From positions 5,800 to 69,799 of the forward strand of contig CAJTUZ010000020.1 in NCBI GenBank assembly GCA_910579735.1: 64,000 nt of DNA. The letters run 5' to 3'. Under the pieces are notes generated by a model, which searched no databases, was not told where the DNA came from, and was given only the letters and a program-made list of their open reading frames with translations. Each line of letters opens with the position of its first letter. The stretch's first letter is position 1. A program made the translations under genes and the position numbers. This stretch comes from an uncultured Lachnospiraceae bacterium. Its GTDB lineage: Bacteria; Bacillota; Clostridia; Lachnospirales; Lachnospiraceae. Of the stretch, positions 17,423 to 27,050 are shown in pieces.

Positions 17423-18679
17423 CTATTTTTTAAAACGCTTACTGATCTGTGCATACTGTGAATTCAGCATCTGGTACATTCTCAGAACCTCTGCAGACTC
17501 TTTTTCCACGCTCATCATGATATTATCGTAGAAATTGACAAATGTATTCACGATCTGTTTATCCAGACGATTTTTGGCCGCTTCCTCACTCAGAACGACA
17601 ATAACCAGATCTTTGTCTAACGGCTTCCTGTAATTCCTCTTATTTATCATACCGGTGACCGTATCGGCTATCTGTAATACTTTCTGCTCCTGGCTCATCT
17701 GATTCGCTTTTAATTTCTTCGGATAGCCGCCGCCATCATCCCGCTCATGATGTCCGAGTACAATAGACAGAACATCTTCCCGCAGTATATTACTCAATAT
17801 TTTCTCCGCTACGCCTACATGCATCCTGACGCGCTTAATCTCCTCGGAGTTCAGTCTCTTCGGCGCTTCGACGATTTCTTTCGGGACCGCCAGCATTCCA
17901 AGATCATGAAGCAGCGCTCCGTAATACAGCCTTTCCTTCATATCTTCCGTCATCAAAAGTTTACTGGCCAGCTCGTCGCAAATATGTATCGTCGTGATTG
18001 TATCGACCACGCACTGCTCACTGCGGAATCCGGTACAGTACATGAGCATATCGCAGAACTTCTTTTTTCCTTCATTGGAAAAAATCATGAAATCGATGAT
18101 GTATTCCAGTTCTTTCTTATACTCTCCCGTTTTCAGCCTGGTAAAAATATCATATTTCTTGGCGACTTCATAGAAGCGGTTCAATCCGGCTTCCGACAGT
18201 TTCGTACCCGCCTGTTTATGGAACATCTGCATATTAAACTGGCTTCCCATAGCAGAATAATAAATATCCATCTTTTCTGCAATATTGATATAAGCCGCCA
18301 GTTCTTTATACTGATAATCCACTTTCTGAAGCTGTTCGTAATCCATATGATGATACATAATGACCTTGGCCAGTTCTTCTACGGGAGACAGATATTTAAA
18401 AAACAGATATCCGTAGATGGTATGCGCCCTGCTGTCTCTGGATTCATACCGCAGCATATCGTTTAATACGCCCGCCTCCGTCTTATAAGCGCCAATGTCG
18501 TGCAGCGCCGCTACCATAACGATATCCGCAAGTTCAAACTCTTCATAAGTCCCCGTGTCTTCCAGCATCTTATAAACCATATAGGCGACTCTGGCGCCAT
18601 GATCCACTAATCTTGGGTGGATCAGCCGCAAGGTGTTCTGCATCAACACAAAAATATCTTTACTTTTAATATACTCCAT
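17423..18679 (-). CDS. HD-GYP domain protein, probable cyclic di-GMP phosphodiesterase
   Basis: 418 residues with two HD-type domains. The N-terminal one shows VAALHDIGAYKTE and MYHHMDYE. The C-terminal one has YYGALLHDLGMLAVPKEI, then HHERDDGGGYP and LQIADTVTGM, which is the full HD-GYP signature including GYP. Such enzymes degrade cyclic di-GMP and would oppose the nearby GGDEF proteins. No membrane or receiver domain is seen, so it is cytoplasmic. Coding ends just before an AT-rich 100-base gap. Confidence 0.87.
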   Translation of the reverse strand: MEYIKSKDIFVLMQNTLRLIHPRLVDHGARVAYMVYKMLEDTGTYEEFELADIVMVAALHDIGAYKTEAGVLNDMLRYESRDSRAHTIYGYLFFKYLSPVEELAKVIMYHHMDYEQLQKVDYQYKELAAYINIAEKMDIYYSAMGSQFNMQMFHKQAGTKLSEAGLNRFYEVAKKYDIFTRLKTGEYKKELEYIIDFMIFSNEGKKKFCDMLMYCTGFRSEQCVVDTITTIHICDELASKLLMTEDMKERLYYGALLHDLGMLAVPKEIVEAPKRLNSEEIKRVRMHVGVAEKILSNILREDVLSIVLGHHERDDGGGYPKKLKANQMSQEQKVLQIADTVTGMINKRNYRKPLDKDLVIVVLSEEAAKNRLDKQIVNTFVNFYDNIMMSVEKESAEVLRMYQMLNSQYAQISKRFKK

Positions 18680-18732
18680 GCCCTTCCATCCTTTTCTTCC
18701 ATTCTGATACTCTGCCGCATCTCATGCCTGCC

Positions 18733-19206
18733 CTATAGTATAAATTCCATGGGGGTATATTTGATGCCGTCTTTTTCCTCTTCCGGTCTTAAATCCCTGA
18801 AACCCAGTTTATGATAGAATGCTACCCCGTACGGAGCCGCATTTACCGTTACCCTGTCAACACCTGCTTCCGAGAGCAGATATTCCCGCAGATATTCTAT
18901 CAATGCACGCCCAATTCCCTGCCTGTGATATTTTTCATCCACAAAAAGCAGGGAAATATGAGAAGCATTCCGCAATGTGATCATACCGACGATTCTGTTA
19001 TGATCAAGCGCTACAAACATCTGATATGCACCTAAAAGAAACATCCGGTGCAGTGTCGTATCCGTAATAAAATCCTCAAAGTGTCTGATGCCTTCCGCCG
19101 TGTAAATATCCGCTTCAAACCGCAGAAAGGTTCTCCAGGCCAGTGCCATCGCATCGTCCCATTCATCCCGGTATGCACTTCTGATCTGATACAGAACCTG
19201 CGGCAC
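18733..19206 (-). CDS. GNAT-family N-acetyltransferase
   Basis: 157 residues. The acetyl-CoA-binding motif A is visible as LFVDEKYHRQGIGRALIEYL, followed by motif B (VNAAPYGVAFYHKLGFRDL). The start is a GTG at 19206 with GGGGGA 8 bases upstream. Substrate cannot be told from sequence; amino-group acetylation of a small molecule or protein terminus is typical. Confidence 0.88.
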   Translation of the reverse strand: MPQVLYQIRSAYRDEWDDAMALAWRTFLRFEADIYTAEGIRHFEDFITDTTLHRMFLLGAYQMFVALDHNRIVGMITLRNASHISLLFVDEKYHRQGIGRALIEYLREYLLSEAGVDRVTVNAAPYGVAFYHKLGFRDLRPEEEKDGIKYTPMEFIL

Positions 19207-19235
19207 CGTTACCGTCCCCCTTCTTTTTTTCTATT

Positions 19236-20219
19236 TTAACGTATTTCTGTTCGATTTACAAGCGGCAGTCCATTTTCCAGCGCGTAGGCATTTTCCAGCG
19301 TTTCGGTGGCGATGGCCTGCATCGCTTCTTTCGTGAGAAAGCCCATATGCGAAGTGATCAGCACGTTGGGAAACGTCATCAGTCTGGCCAGATTTTCATC
19401 CTTCATAATCTCATTGGATCTGTCTTCGTAAAATATACCTTCTTCTTCCTCATACACATCCAGTCCGACACCGCCGAATTTTCCCTGAACGAGTCCGTCT
19501 ATCAATGCATCCGTATCGATCAGGCTTCCCCTCGACGTATTGACAAGATAAACGCCATCCTTCATTTTTCCGATGGAATCGGCATTTATAATGTGTCTCG
19601 TACCGGAAGTGAGCGGGCAATGCAGAGAAATGACGTCCGACCTTTTAAAAAGCTCATCCAGTTCCACATAATCCACTTCCAGTTTTTTATTCGGATAAGG
19701 GTCATAGGCAAGCACCTGCATGCCGAAACCGTTAAAGATTCTGATCATTGCCTGTCCTATCTTCCCGGTCCCGATGACGCCTGCGGTCTTATGATACAAA
19801 TCTACGCCGATCAGACCGTTCAGACTCATATTAAAGTCCCTTGTTCTGTTATATGCTTTATGAATATGACGGTTTACCGTCAAAATCATTCCCATGGCAA
19901 ATTCCGCCACCGCCTCGGGAGAATAGCTCGGCACACGCAGCACCAGAATCTTATCCTCTGCCGCTTTGATGTCTACATGATTAAATCCGGCGCTGCGCAG
20001 CAAAATTGCCTTTACTTTCATTTCATACAGCTTATCGATCATTTCTCCTGTCACATAGTCATTTACAAAAATACAGATCGCATCATACCCTCCGGCAAGA
20101 TAGATCGTTTCTTCGCAAAAAGGCACCTCATAAAAATGAATATCAAATCCATAATCTTTTCCCATAGGTTCAAACCAGATCTTATCGTAAGGTTTGGTAC
20201 TGAAAAATGCAATTTTCAT
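19236..20219 (-). CDS. ldhA: D-lactate dehydrogenase (D-2-hydroxyacid dehydrogenase)
   Basis: 327 residues. Reduces pyruvate to D-lactate with NADH in fermentation. The NAD-binding fold has GVIGTGKIGQ; catalytic residues lie in VNTSRGSLIDTDAL (Arg), the DVYEEEEGIF region (Glu) and ITSHMGFLTKEA (His). The LdhA-like DVYEEEEGIFYEDRS insert favours D-lactate dehydrogenase over other family members. ATG at 20219 (MKIAFFSTKPYDK) has GGGAG 5 bases upstream; the ATG at 20231 overlaps the ribosome site and is unlikely. Confidence 0.88.
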   Translation of the reverse strand: MKIAFFSTKPYDKIWFEPMGKDYGFDIHFYEVPFCEETIYLAGGYDAICIFVNDYVTGEMIDKLYEMKVKAILLRSAGFNHVDIKAAEDKILVLRVPSYSPEAVAEFAMGMILTVNRHIHKAYNRTRDFNMSLNGLIGVDLYHKTAGVIGTGKIGQAMIRIFNGFGMQVLAYDPYPNKKLEVDYVELDELFKRSDVISLHCPLTSGTRHIINADSIGKMKDGVYLVNTSRGSLIDTDALIDGLVQGKFGGVGLDVYEEEEGIFYEDRSNEIMKDENLARLMTFPNVLITSHMGFLTKEAMQAIATETLENAYALENGLPLVNRTEIR

Positions 20220-20330
20220 AATATCTCCCATCCTTTCTCAGCCTGCAGATTCCGAAAGAAAACATCAGCCCTCTCCATAACCTGCAGAGAAAAATCAACG
20301 TTTTTTAATGTTAGTATAATCAGAAAAAGT

Positions 20331-20360
20331 AAAAACATTCCGGCGAAAACCGGAATGTTT
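20331..20360 (-). terminator. Terminator of the DUF1002 gene
   Basis: 11-bp stem AAACATTCCGG/CCGGAATGTTT around a 6-base loop, T-tract following on the minus strand. Confidence 0.9.
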
Positions 20361-20387
20361 CAAATCACTGATCTGTCGGTGCAGCCT

Positions 20388-21317
20388 TTAAGAAAATAAA
20401 TTTTTAAAAAATTCGGATACCGAAGCCGCCAAACCTTCGAAAAATCCCTTGACGGCGCTGGTAATGGCATTTCCTACGGCCTCATTAATGGCTTCATTGG
20501 CATTCTCAACGATCTCCAGTCCGTACTTTTCATACAGGCCCTGCGCCTGTTCAATCAGATAGTCTGCATTAAGGCCAAGAGAATCCAGCTTCTTCAGCAG
20601 ATCGATGATCCGCCTCTTATCCTCTTCGGACAGACTGATCCCGAAATTCGCCTCTCCCTCGGCAATCGCTGCCCGCACGCTGTCTTCATTGCCGATATCC
20701 AGTTCACCTCCCGCGATCTTTCCCTTCAGCCATGCGATCAATGCTTCCGCTTCATCGGAACCGATATCTCCCTGTATGCTCTGTGCAAGTTCTCCCGTCG
20801 TGATCAGTTCATCAAGCGCCGTATCCAGAACATTGTCCGCTATTTCCTTATCCGCCATCACCTCATAGGCTTTCAGAGCGCCGATCAGTCCTGCCGTTCC
20901 CGATATCGGTGTCGGTGCAACGACAAGCACTTCCGTATCTTCCATGCCCGCAGTCATTAATGCGTTGCGGTACATGCCGGTCGTACAGTAATTGACGTTC
21001 TGTGTTGTCACCGTAACGCCGCTCCCCGGCTCCTTTCCGGTAATCTTCACACTGGAAAGAGATTTGCTTCCTATCACGGAAGCTTCCAGATAAGGATCCA
21101 GATATTCATGTTCCATCTCATTTGTAATATAAATTACCGTGCAGCCGGCCAGATCTTCTTCCGTAAGCCCCATTAATGAAAGCACTGCGGCACGCTGCTC
21201 ATCGGATAAGTCCGCCCCAAGCGCAATGACCGTATCTTTCGTGTCCGCTGCCCTGGCTCTTATACCGCACGATATCAACAGACAAAACAACGCGAGAACA
21301 CCCAATAATTTTTTCAT
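20388..21317 (-). CDS. Secreted DUF1002 protein
   Basis: 309 residues, beginning with a signal peptide (MKKLLGVLALFCLLISCGIRA) whose probable cleavage is near ARA-AD. The region TVIALGADLSDEQRAAVLSL and the later GTAGLIGALKAYEVM are typical of DUF1002 proteins of Firmicutes. The second half is largely helical and acidic, ending in amphipathic helices (VKGFFEGLAASVSEFF). AAGGAG sits 7 bases before the ATG at 21317. Function is not known. Confidence 0.85.
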   Translation of the reverse strand: MKKLLGVLALFCLLISCGIRARAADTKDTVIALGADLSDEQRAAVLSLMGLTEEDLAGCTVIYITNEMEHEYLDPYLEASVIGSKSLSSVKITGKEPGSGVTVTTQNVNYCTTGMYRNALMTAGMEDTEVLVVAPTPISGTAGLIGALKAYEVMADKEIADNVLDTALDELITTGELAQSIQGDIGSDEAEALIAWLKGKIAGGELDIGNEDSVRAAIAEGEANFGISLSEEDKRRIIDLLKKLDSLGLNADYLIEQAQGLYEKYGLEIVENANEAINEAVGNAITSAVKGFFEGLAASVSEFFKNLFS

Positions 21318-21356
21318 ACACATACTCCTTATCCGCTCCGCAGATTGTGCTGCGTC

Positions 21357-22304
21357 CTAAGCGATCCTCTGCAGGATCCAACGGTAAATATCTCCGTATA
21401 TCTGTTCCCTGTCCGTCTCGTTTAACAGTTCGTGACGGTCATTTTCATATAATTTCATCTGTACATTCTGCATGCCGTGTTCTTTATAGGATTGATACAC
21501 TTTCTCTATGCTTTTTCCGTAATTGCCTACCGGATCGTCCGCTCCGGCGATCAGAAAGATCGGAAGCTGTTTGGGCATACTCTCTATCTTCTCGACATCA
21601 TAACAGTTATGAATCAGCCGGAACAATGTCTCAAACCCGTTCAGTGTGAATATGAAACCGCACATAGGGTCAGCCATATATCTGTCCACATTGGCCGTTT
21701 CTCTGGAAAGCCAGTCATAAGGGGTTCTTGCCGGCATAAATCTGTCGTTAAAGCTTCCAAAAGACACCTTGTCGATAAATTTCCCCACATGCTTTGGTCC
21801 GCAGAACAGCTTCTGAACTGCCGTCACCGTTCTTGCAGTCAGAAGCGCCGCCTTCGACTGCATGCCTGTTCCTGCTATAATGGCTCCGTTTACGCCGCTC
21901 CCATAGCGGAACAGATAATTGCGCAGAATAAAAGAACCCATACTGTGGCCAAGGATCAAATACAGCACGCCCGGATACTGTTCCTGCATTATTTTTTTCA
22001 GCCGGTGCACATCCCTGACAAGAACGTTGGCGGCATCCTCCTCACAGAAATATCCGTATATGCCGCCTTCCGGCACTGATTTCCCGTGTCCGAGATGATC
22101 CTCACCTACAACCAGTATCCCTTTGCCTGCCAGAAAACGGGCAAACGCATCATACCGGTCTATATGCTCTGCCATGCCGTGCACGATCTGGAATATGCAC
22201 ACCGGTTTCTCTACATCCGGTATCCATTTCACCGCATGTATTTTATTTTTTTGATCTCTGGAGTCGAAATAAAACTCTTCCTTCCGAATCATATCAATGT
22301 CCAT
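21357..22304 (-). CDS. Alpha/beta hydrolase, monoacylglycerol-lipase-like
   Basis: 315 residues of the serine hydrolase superfamily (Hydrolase_4). Oxyanion-hole region FQIVHGMAEHIDRYDAFA, GEDHLGHGKS, nucleophile elbow LGHSMGSF, acidic residue in IAGADDPVGNYGKS and His in YENDRHELLNE are all present, so the triad is intact. Lysophospholipase or monoglyceride lipase activity is the usual annotation. No signal peptide. GGAAAGG precedes the ATG. Confidence 0.88.
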   Translation of the reverse strand: MDIDMIRKEEFYFDSRDQKNKIHAVKWIPDVEKPVCIFQIVHGMAEHIDRYDAFARFLAGKGILVVGEDHLGHGKSVPEGGIYGYFCEEDAANVLVRDVHRLKKIMQEQYPGVLYLILGHSMGSFILRNYLFRYGSGVNGAIIAGTGMQSKAALLTARTVTAVQKLFCGPKHVGKFIDKVSFGSFNDRFMPARTPYDWLSRETANVDRYMADPMCGFIFTLNGFETLFRLIHNCYDVEKIESMPKQLPIFLIAGADDPVGNYGKSIEKVYQSYKEHGMQNVQMKLYENDRHELLNETDREQIYGDIYRWILQRIA

Positions 22305-22330
22305 GCCTTTCCTTCACTTTGCTTTTCCGA

Positions 22331-24349
22331 TCAGCATATTTCCGCGCCTGCGGGCATCGGCTTTTCCGGTGTCATGAGCGCCAGGCTGCCATCTGCGTCT
22401 TCGGCGCATAAAAGCATACCCTCCGATACCATCCCCGCAATTTCTCTCGGCTGCAGATTGACCAGCACCATTACCTTCTTGCCGACCATCTCTTCCGCAC
22501 TGTAATGCTGCTTAATGCCCGACAAGATCTGTTTCTCGACAGAGCCGATGCGGACTTTGGAACACAGCAGTTTCTTCGACTTCGGCACTTCCCTGCATTC
22601 CAGAATCTCGCCTACCTGAAACTGGCATTTGGCAAAATCATCATAAGAAATTGTCTCTTTCGGTTCTATGTCGATAACCTCTTCCGGTATTTCCTCTTTT
22701 GTCTCTTCTTCCCCGTTTTCCGCTTTTCTTGCCGCAAACATGGCTTCCACCTGTTCCATGACTTCTGCAAGATCACGACGGACGAACAGGATCTCCGGTG
22801 TTTCCGTCACTTTATTGCCGGACGGATATAAAGCGGCCGCCCTCGCAATATCCTGCTTTTCGGCGCACGCTTCCAATACGTCGAAGGGAACGGCCTGTGC
22901 CCGGATCTGTTCCAGGATCTTTGCAGACGTTTCAGGCATATAAGGTTCCAACAGACTCGCACCGACTAAAATACCGTTTAACAGATTATATAAAACAGCT
23001 GCCAGACGGTCTTTCCGGTTTTCATCTTTAGCCAGCGCCCACGGCATCGTTTCATCGATATATTTATTGCAGCGTTTAAACAATACAAAGATTTCCGTGA
23101 TGGCATCCGCCACACGCAGATCGTCCATCTTTTTGCTGACTCTCGTATAAGTATCCGTCAGTAATTTCCACAGGTCGGCGTCCACGTCTTCCGTACCGGC
23201 ATCTGTTCCGATCTTCGTATTCTCTACAGCGCCCCCGAAATATTTATTGCTCATGGATATTGTTCTGTTTACCAGATTTCCAAGCGTATTGGCAAGGTCG
23301 GAATTCAGTCTTTCTACCATCAGATCCCATGTGATCACGCCGTCGTTTTCAAAAGGCATCTCGTGGAGCACAAAATAGCGGACGGCATCCACACCGAAGA
23401 AATCGATCAGATCCTCCGCATAAATAACATTTCCTTTGGATTTACTCATCTTCCCATCGCTTTGCAGTAACCACGGATGTCCGAAGATCTGTTTCGGAAG
23501 CGGTTCTCCAAGCGCCATTAGGAAAATAGGCCAATAGATGGTATGGAAACGAATAATATCTTTGCCGATCAGATGCAGGTCTGCAGGCCACAGTTTCTTA
23601 TACTGCTCCGTGCTGTTCCCATCCGCATCATAACCGATGCCGGTAATATAGTTGGTCAGTGCATCCAGCCATACATAAACGACATGTCTGTCATCAAAAT
23701 CCACCGGAATACCCCATTTAAAAGAGGTTCGGGATACACATAAATCCTGCAGTCCCGGAAGCAGGAAATTGTTCATCATTTCATTCTTACGGGATACCGG
23801 CTGAATAAATTCCGGATGTGCATTAATATGTTCGATCAATTTATCTGCATATTTGCTCATTTTGAAAAAATAAGCCTCTTCTTTGGCCGGTTTCACTTCC
23901 CTGCCGCAGTCCGGACATTTACCGTCCACAAGCTGGGACTCCGTCCAGAAGGATTCACAGGGCGTACAATATAAGCCTTCATAAGCGCCTTTATAAATAT
24001 CTCCCTGTTCGTATAGTTTCTTAAATATTTTCTGTACCTGTTTCTCATGATACGTATCTGTCGTACGAATGAACTTATCATAAGAAGTATTTAATGAATC
24101 GCAGATCGTGCGGATTGTCTGCGCCACATCATCTACAAACTCTTTCGGCGTAATTCCCGCTTCCTGTGCCTTTAATTCGATTTTCTGTCCATGCTCGTCC
24201 GTTCCCGTCTGGAAGAAGACGTCATATCCATCTTTTCTTTTAAATCTGGCAATACTGTCTGCGAGTACGATTTCATAGCTATTGCCGATATGCGGCTTGC
24301 CGGAAGTATAGGCAATTGCCGTTGTAATATAATAATTTCCTTTATCCAT
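22331..24349 (-). CDS. metG: Methionyl-tRNA synthetase
   Basis: 672 residues. Charges tRNA-Met. The class I HIGH motif is HIGN (AYTSGKPHIGNSYEIV), the zinc module is CTPCESFW...CPDC, and the KMSKS loop is intact (DGKMSKSKGNVI). The last about 110 residues form the EMAP/Trbp111-type tRNA-binding domain (FQVGEILECREVPKSKKLLC), separated by an acidic linker. The start MDKGNYYITTAIAY at 24349 has GAAAGGG about 9 bases upstream; an ATG three codons earlier is too close to the ribosome site. Confidence 0.96.
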   Translation of the reverse strand: MDKGNYYITTAIAYTSGKPHIGNSYEIVLADSIARFKRKDGYDVFFQTGTDEHGQKIELKAQEAGITPKEFVDDVAQTIRTICDSLNTSYDKFIRTTDTYHEKQVQKIFKKLYEQGDIYKGAYEGLYCTPCESFWTESQLVDGKCPDCGREVKPAKEEAYFFKMSKYADKLIEHINAHPEFIQPVSRKNEMMNNFLLPGLQDLCVSRTSFKWGIPVDFDDRHVVYVWLDALTNYITGIGYDADGNSTEQYKKLWPADLHLIGKDIIRFHTIYWPIFLMALGEPLPKQIFGHPWLLQSDGKMSKSKGNVIYAEDLIDFFGVDAVRYFVLHEMPFENDGVITWDLMVERLNSDLANTLGNLVNRTISMSNKYFGGAVENTKIGTDAGTEDVDADLWKLLTDTYTRVSKKMDDLRVADAITEIFVLFKRCNKYIDETMPWALAKDENRKDRLAAVLYNLLNGILVGASLLEPYMPETSAKILEQIRAQAVPFDVLEACAEKQDIARAAALYPSGNKVTETPEILFVRRDLAEVMEQVEAMFAARKAENGEEETKEEIPEEVIDIEPKETISYDDFAKCQFQVGEILECREVPKSKKLLCSKVRIGSVEKQILSGIKQHYSAEEMVGKKVMVLVNLQPREIAGMVSEGMLLCAEDADGSLALMTPEKPMPAGAEIC

Positions 24350-24385
24350 ATATTTCATCCCTTTCCTAAAATTACCCTACTGTAA

Positions 24386-24414
24386 TACATATCACAAAGC
24401 TATTATGTTGTCAA
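24386..24414 (-). promoter_or_regulatory. Candidate metG promoter
   Basis: On the minus strand TTGACA (24409-24414), 17-base spacer, then TATGTA (24386-24391). The -35 is perfect but the -10 is poor. Confidence 0.4.
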
Positions 24415-24563
24415 ATAGCAATGACATATAAATAGTATATAATTTTTTTTCCGGCACAAACTATAAACGGCATCATGATGAGCCAGGAAAGCAAACAGAC
24501 CCTATCGTCTGTTGAAAAGGATATAAAAACGCTCACGACGCAAGCGGGCGGAAAGGAGTTATC

Positions 24564-24866
24564 ATGAAAGATATCGATAAAAGCGCTCTTACGGAAGCGT
24601 TAGCCAGAAACACGTTAGACGACATCCCGCAGCCTAAAAGCGACGCCAAAGAGATCGTCGGTCTTGTAAAAAGCGGCGGGCGCATCAACGGATACCAGTT
24701 ATCCGACGGTTCCACCGTATCGAAAGAAGAAGGTGTCGCTCTTGCCAAAGACGGTGAGATAAAAGGCGTGGGAATCGCCCATAGAAAAGACACGGAATAT
24801 TTGAAATCACTGCCGGACGGTACGGAGAGCAATAACTTGGGAAATCTCCCCTCGATATCGGGTTAA
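24564..24866 (+). CDS. DUF3892 protein
   Basis: 100 residues with AAAGGAGTTATC before the ATG. The segment GGRINGYQLSDGSTVSKEEG, then GEIKGVGIAHRKDTEYLKSL and PDGTESNNLGNLP, match the DUF3892 pattern of short Firmicutes proteins. No membrane segment. Role unknown. It is the only plus-strand gene in a long minus-strand stretch and has its own terminator. Confidence 0.82.
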   Translation: MKDIDKSALTEALARNTLDDIPQPKSDAKEIVGLVKSGGRINGYQLSDGSTVSKEEGVALAKDGEIKGVGIAHRKDTEYLKSLPDGTESNNLGNLPSISG

Positions 24867-24896
24867 TTTCTCATAGCTGCACGGCCGTTATACAGC

Positions 24897-24940
24897 GCCG
24901 TCATCCACTGCGGTTTTACGCAGGTGTGACGGCGTTTGTT
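24897..24940 (+). terminator. Terminator of the DUF3892 gene
   Basis: Long imperfect hairpin (24897-24912 with 24919-24933), GC-rich stem, followed by a T-rich stretch on the plus strand. Confidence 0.65.
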
Positions 24941-24976
24941 CATTTTGTCAACGTTCCTGCAGGCATATCCGCCCGG

Positions 24977-25864
24977 TTATTGCCCGCGCAGATAAAGTGT
25001 GTTTGTCGCCTTATCGTAACGATAATGCAGCGAACCGGACACCATTTGCTGTATCTTAGTCTGTATATCTTCTATTCGTGTCTCCAGGCTGCTGATTCGC
25101 GTTTCTACGTCGCCGATCTGCATTTCCACCTGTTTGATCTGCGTATTCATGTTTTCAAATCTGTTGGTAATATCCGTCAGATTCTGCTCAACTGACGCTT
25201 TCAGGCTGCCTTCCAGTTCACGAAGCTTCGCCTGCAGATCAGCATCTGACGTCTCTAAGGCGCCGATTTTTTTATAAATACCGGAAATGTCGGTATTTAC
25301 CTGACTCATCTGTGCTTTCAGTTCATCGATCTGCTCCCGTATCACGGGAAGAGTCTCCTCATTCATAATGCGGATCATATCAGTCAGGTCATACATGTAA
25401 TTCTCTGTGTTCGAAAGACGTGTGACGAGATCCCCGATATCTCCCATGATTTCTTCTATCTGTTTGTGCAAAGCGCTGTTTTCTTCTTTATTGGTATGGA
25501 TTGTCTCTTCCAGCGTTTCCTTTATTTTTGACAGAGATGATAACAGGCTTTCCACTTTTTCGCGAAGATATTCGATATTCGTCAAATACTGCTGTTTCAG
25601 CAATTCGCTTTCATCGGGTCCGGCAAGTCTGGTCTCCGGTACTTCTTTATAGGTTTCCGCCCTGATCTCACTTTCACCGCTCTTTTTACTGTTTTCAAAC
25701 TCCTTTTGTCCGCTGCTTTTGCGCCAGAGTAAAATCAGGCACAGAATGATGATCACAAGAATTACCACTCCGAGCATGCACAAGACCAACGGATTTCCGT
25801 TTTTTTCAGGATCGTTTCTTCTTTCGCTGAAATAATCCGACACTTTTGTCATAAATTCATTCAT
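24977..25864 (-). CDS. Membrane-anchored coiled-coil protein
   Basis: 295 residues. One membrane helix (about 27-47, LVLCMLGVVILVIIILCLIL) follows a short N-terminal segment. Most of the rest (about 85-275) is long heptad-rich coiled coil (for example LEGSLKASVEQNLTDITNRF, VETRISSLETRIEDIQTKIQ). A short C-terminal tail (YRYDKATNTLYLRG) resembles a small folded cap. I recognise no named family. The topology suits a structural or scaffolding role. AGGAGG lies about 13 bases upstream of the ATG, longer than usual. Confidence 0.75.
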   Translation of the reverse strand: MNEFMTKVSDYFSERRNDPEKNGNPLVLCMLGVVILVIIILCLILLWRKSSGQKEFENSKKSGESEIRAETYKEVPETRLAGPDESELLKQQYLTNIEYLREKVESLLSSLSKIKETLEETIHTNKEENSALHKQIEEIMGDIGDLVTRLSNTENYMYDLTDMIRIMNEETLPVIREQIDELKAQMSQVNTDISGIYKKIGALETSDADLQAKLRELEGSLKASVEQNLTDITNRFENMNTQIKQVEMQIGDVETRISSLETRIEDIQTKIQQMVSGSLHYRYDKATNTLYLRGQ

Positions 25865-26046
25865 TATGTAACACTACCTCCTGTTCTGCATTGTAATTTG
25901 TCTGTGTCTTTTATTTTTGAATCATGGCGAACCGCCGGATCATCCCCGTAAGGATATAGATATCAGATCAGATTCTGAGATTGTATATGTACGATATCAA
26001 ATTTATCTTTCCGATGCAATATCGGAAATATACACAAATTTATTTT

Positions 26047-26094
26047 AAAAAAAGCCGGAAAAACATCTTCCCACCCGATGTTTTCCGACTTTTT
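26047..26094. terminator. Bidirectional hairpin terminator
   Basis: Near-perfect inverted repeat, 26047-26067 with 26077-26094, A-tract at one end and T-tract at the other. It ends transcription from the methionine aminopeptidase gene. Confidence 0.8.
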
Positions 26095-26144
26095 ACCTGT
26101 CAAAAACTTTATACTACGTCATAGAATTCCGGTCAAAACAGCCG

Positions 26145-27017
26145 CTACCATGTCAGTACTTCATATCCGTCCTCTGTCACGGCCACCGTGATCTCCCACT
26201 GTGCCGACGGCAGTCCATCCTCCGTATAAACGGTCCAGCCGTCCTCATCATCAACATAAATATCTGCTTTTCCCATATTCACCATAGGTTCTATCGTGAA
26301 TACCATGCCCGGCACCATCAGCATTTCGGTTCCTCTTCTGGTTACATAGCTGACAAAAGGTTCTTCATGAAACTCCAGTCCTACGCCGTGCCCTCCGATC
26401 TCCCGTACGATGGAATAGCCGTTTTCTTTCGCAAAATCATTGATCGCCTGCGCCATATCACCCAGAAAGTTCCACGGTTTGACCTGCTCCAAGCCGACAG
26501 AGAGACATTTATGCGCCGTCTCTACCAATTTCTTCGTTTCCGGCTCCACATCCCCGAACATAAACATTCTGGAGGAATCCGAAAAATATCCCTGATAGAT
26601 CGTTGAAACGTCTACATTGACGATATCGCCATCTTTTAAGATATCTTTTTCAGAAGGAATACCGTGGCAGACCTGTGAGTTGATGGACGTACAGACGCTT
26701 TTGGGAAATCTGTTGTATCCCAGAGAGGCCGGTATACCGCCCATCTGTGTTGTCTTTTCGTATACGAGACGGTCGATCTCTTCCGTGCTCATACCGGCTT
26801 TGATATGCTCAGCCACATAATCCAACACGGCGATGTTTATTTTACTGCTTTCCTTTATTCCCTCAATCTGTTCCTTTGTTTTAAGCATATCATGATCCGG
26901 CACCATATGTCCTTCTAAAGCATATTTTTGTATCTTCTCGTCAAGCGCCATATGACATGCCTTGTACTTTCGTCCGCTCCCGCACCAGCAGGGATCGTTC
27001 CGTCCTAATTTTCTCAT
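26145..27017 (-). CDS. map: Type I methionine aminopeptidase with SEC-C zinc motif
   Basis: 290 residues. Removes the initiator Met from new proteins. Metal ligands are visible: Asp in VNVDVSTIYQGYFSDSSRMF, His in GGHGVGLEFHEEP, Glu in FTIEPMV and Glu in WEITVAVTEDG. The N-terminus MRKLGRNDPCWCGSGRKYKA with a following CH is a SEC-C zinc-binding extension, which links the enzyme to ribosomes in related proteins. GAAGGATGG precedes the ATG. It lies 33 bases after rpe and could be read from the pentose operon. Confidence 0.95.
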   Translation of the reverse strand: MRKLGRNDPCWCGSGRKYKACHMALDEKIQKYALEGHMVPDHDMLKTKEQIEGIKESSKINIAVLDYVAEHIKAGMSTEEIDRLVYEKTTQMGGIPASLGYNRFPKSVCTSINSQVCHGIPSEKDILKDGDIVNVDVSTIYQGYFSDSSRMFMFGDVEPETKKLVETAHKCLSVGLEQVKPWNFLGDMAQAINDFAKENGYSIVREIGGHGVGLEFHEEPFVSYVTRRGTEMLMVPGMVFTIEPMVNMGKADIYVDDEDGWTVYTEDGLPSAQWEITVAVTEDGYEVLTW

Positions 27018-27050
27018 TGTTCCATCCTTCTCCCGTATATATGAGGCCGC

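Noticed and set aside
19347..20399. 350-codon plus-strand frame
   Set aside because: Antisense to D-lactate dehydrogenase, which has full catalytic motifs; no sensible domains in the plus frame.
24409..24563. T-box or other riboswitch before metG
   Set aside because: The gap holds only a short leader; no T-box sequence or stacked stems were found.
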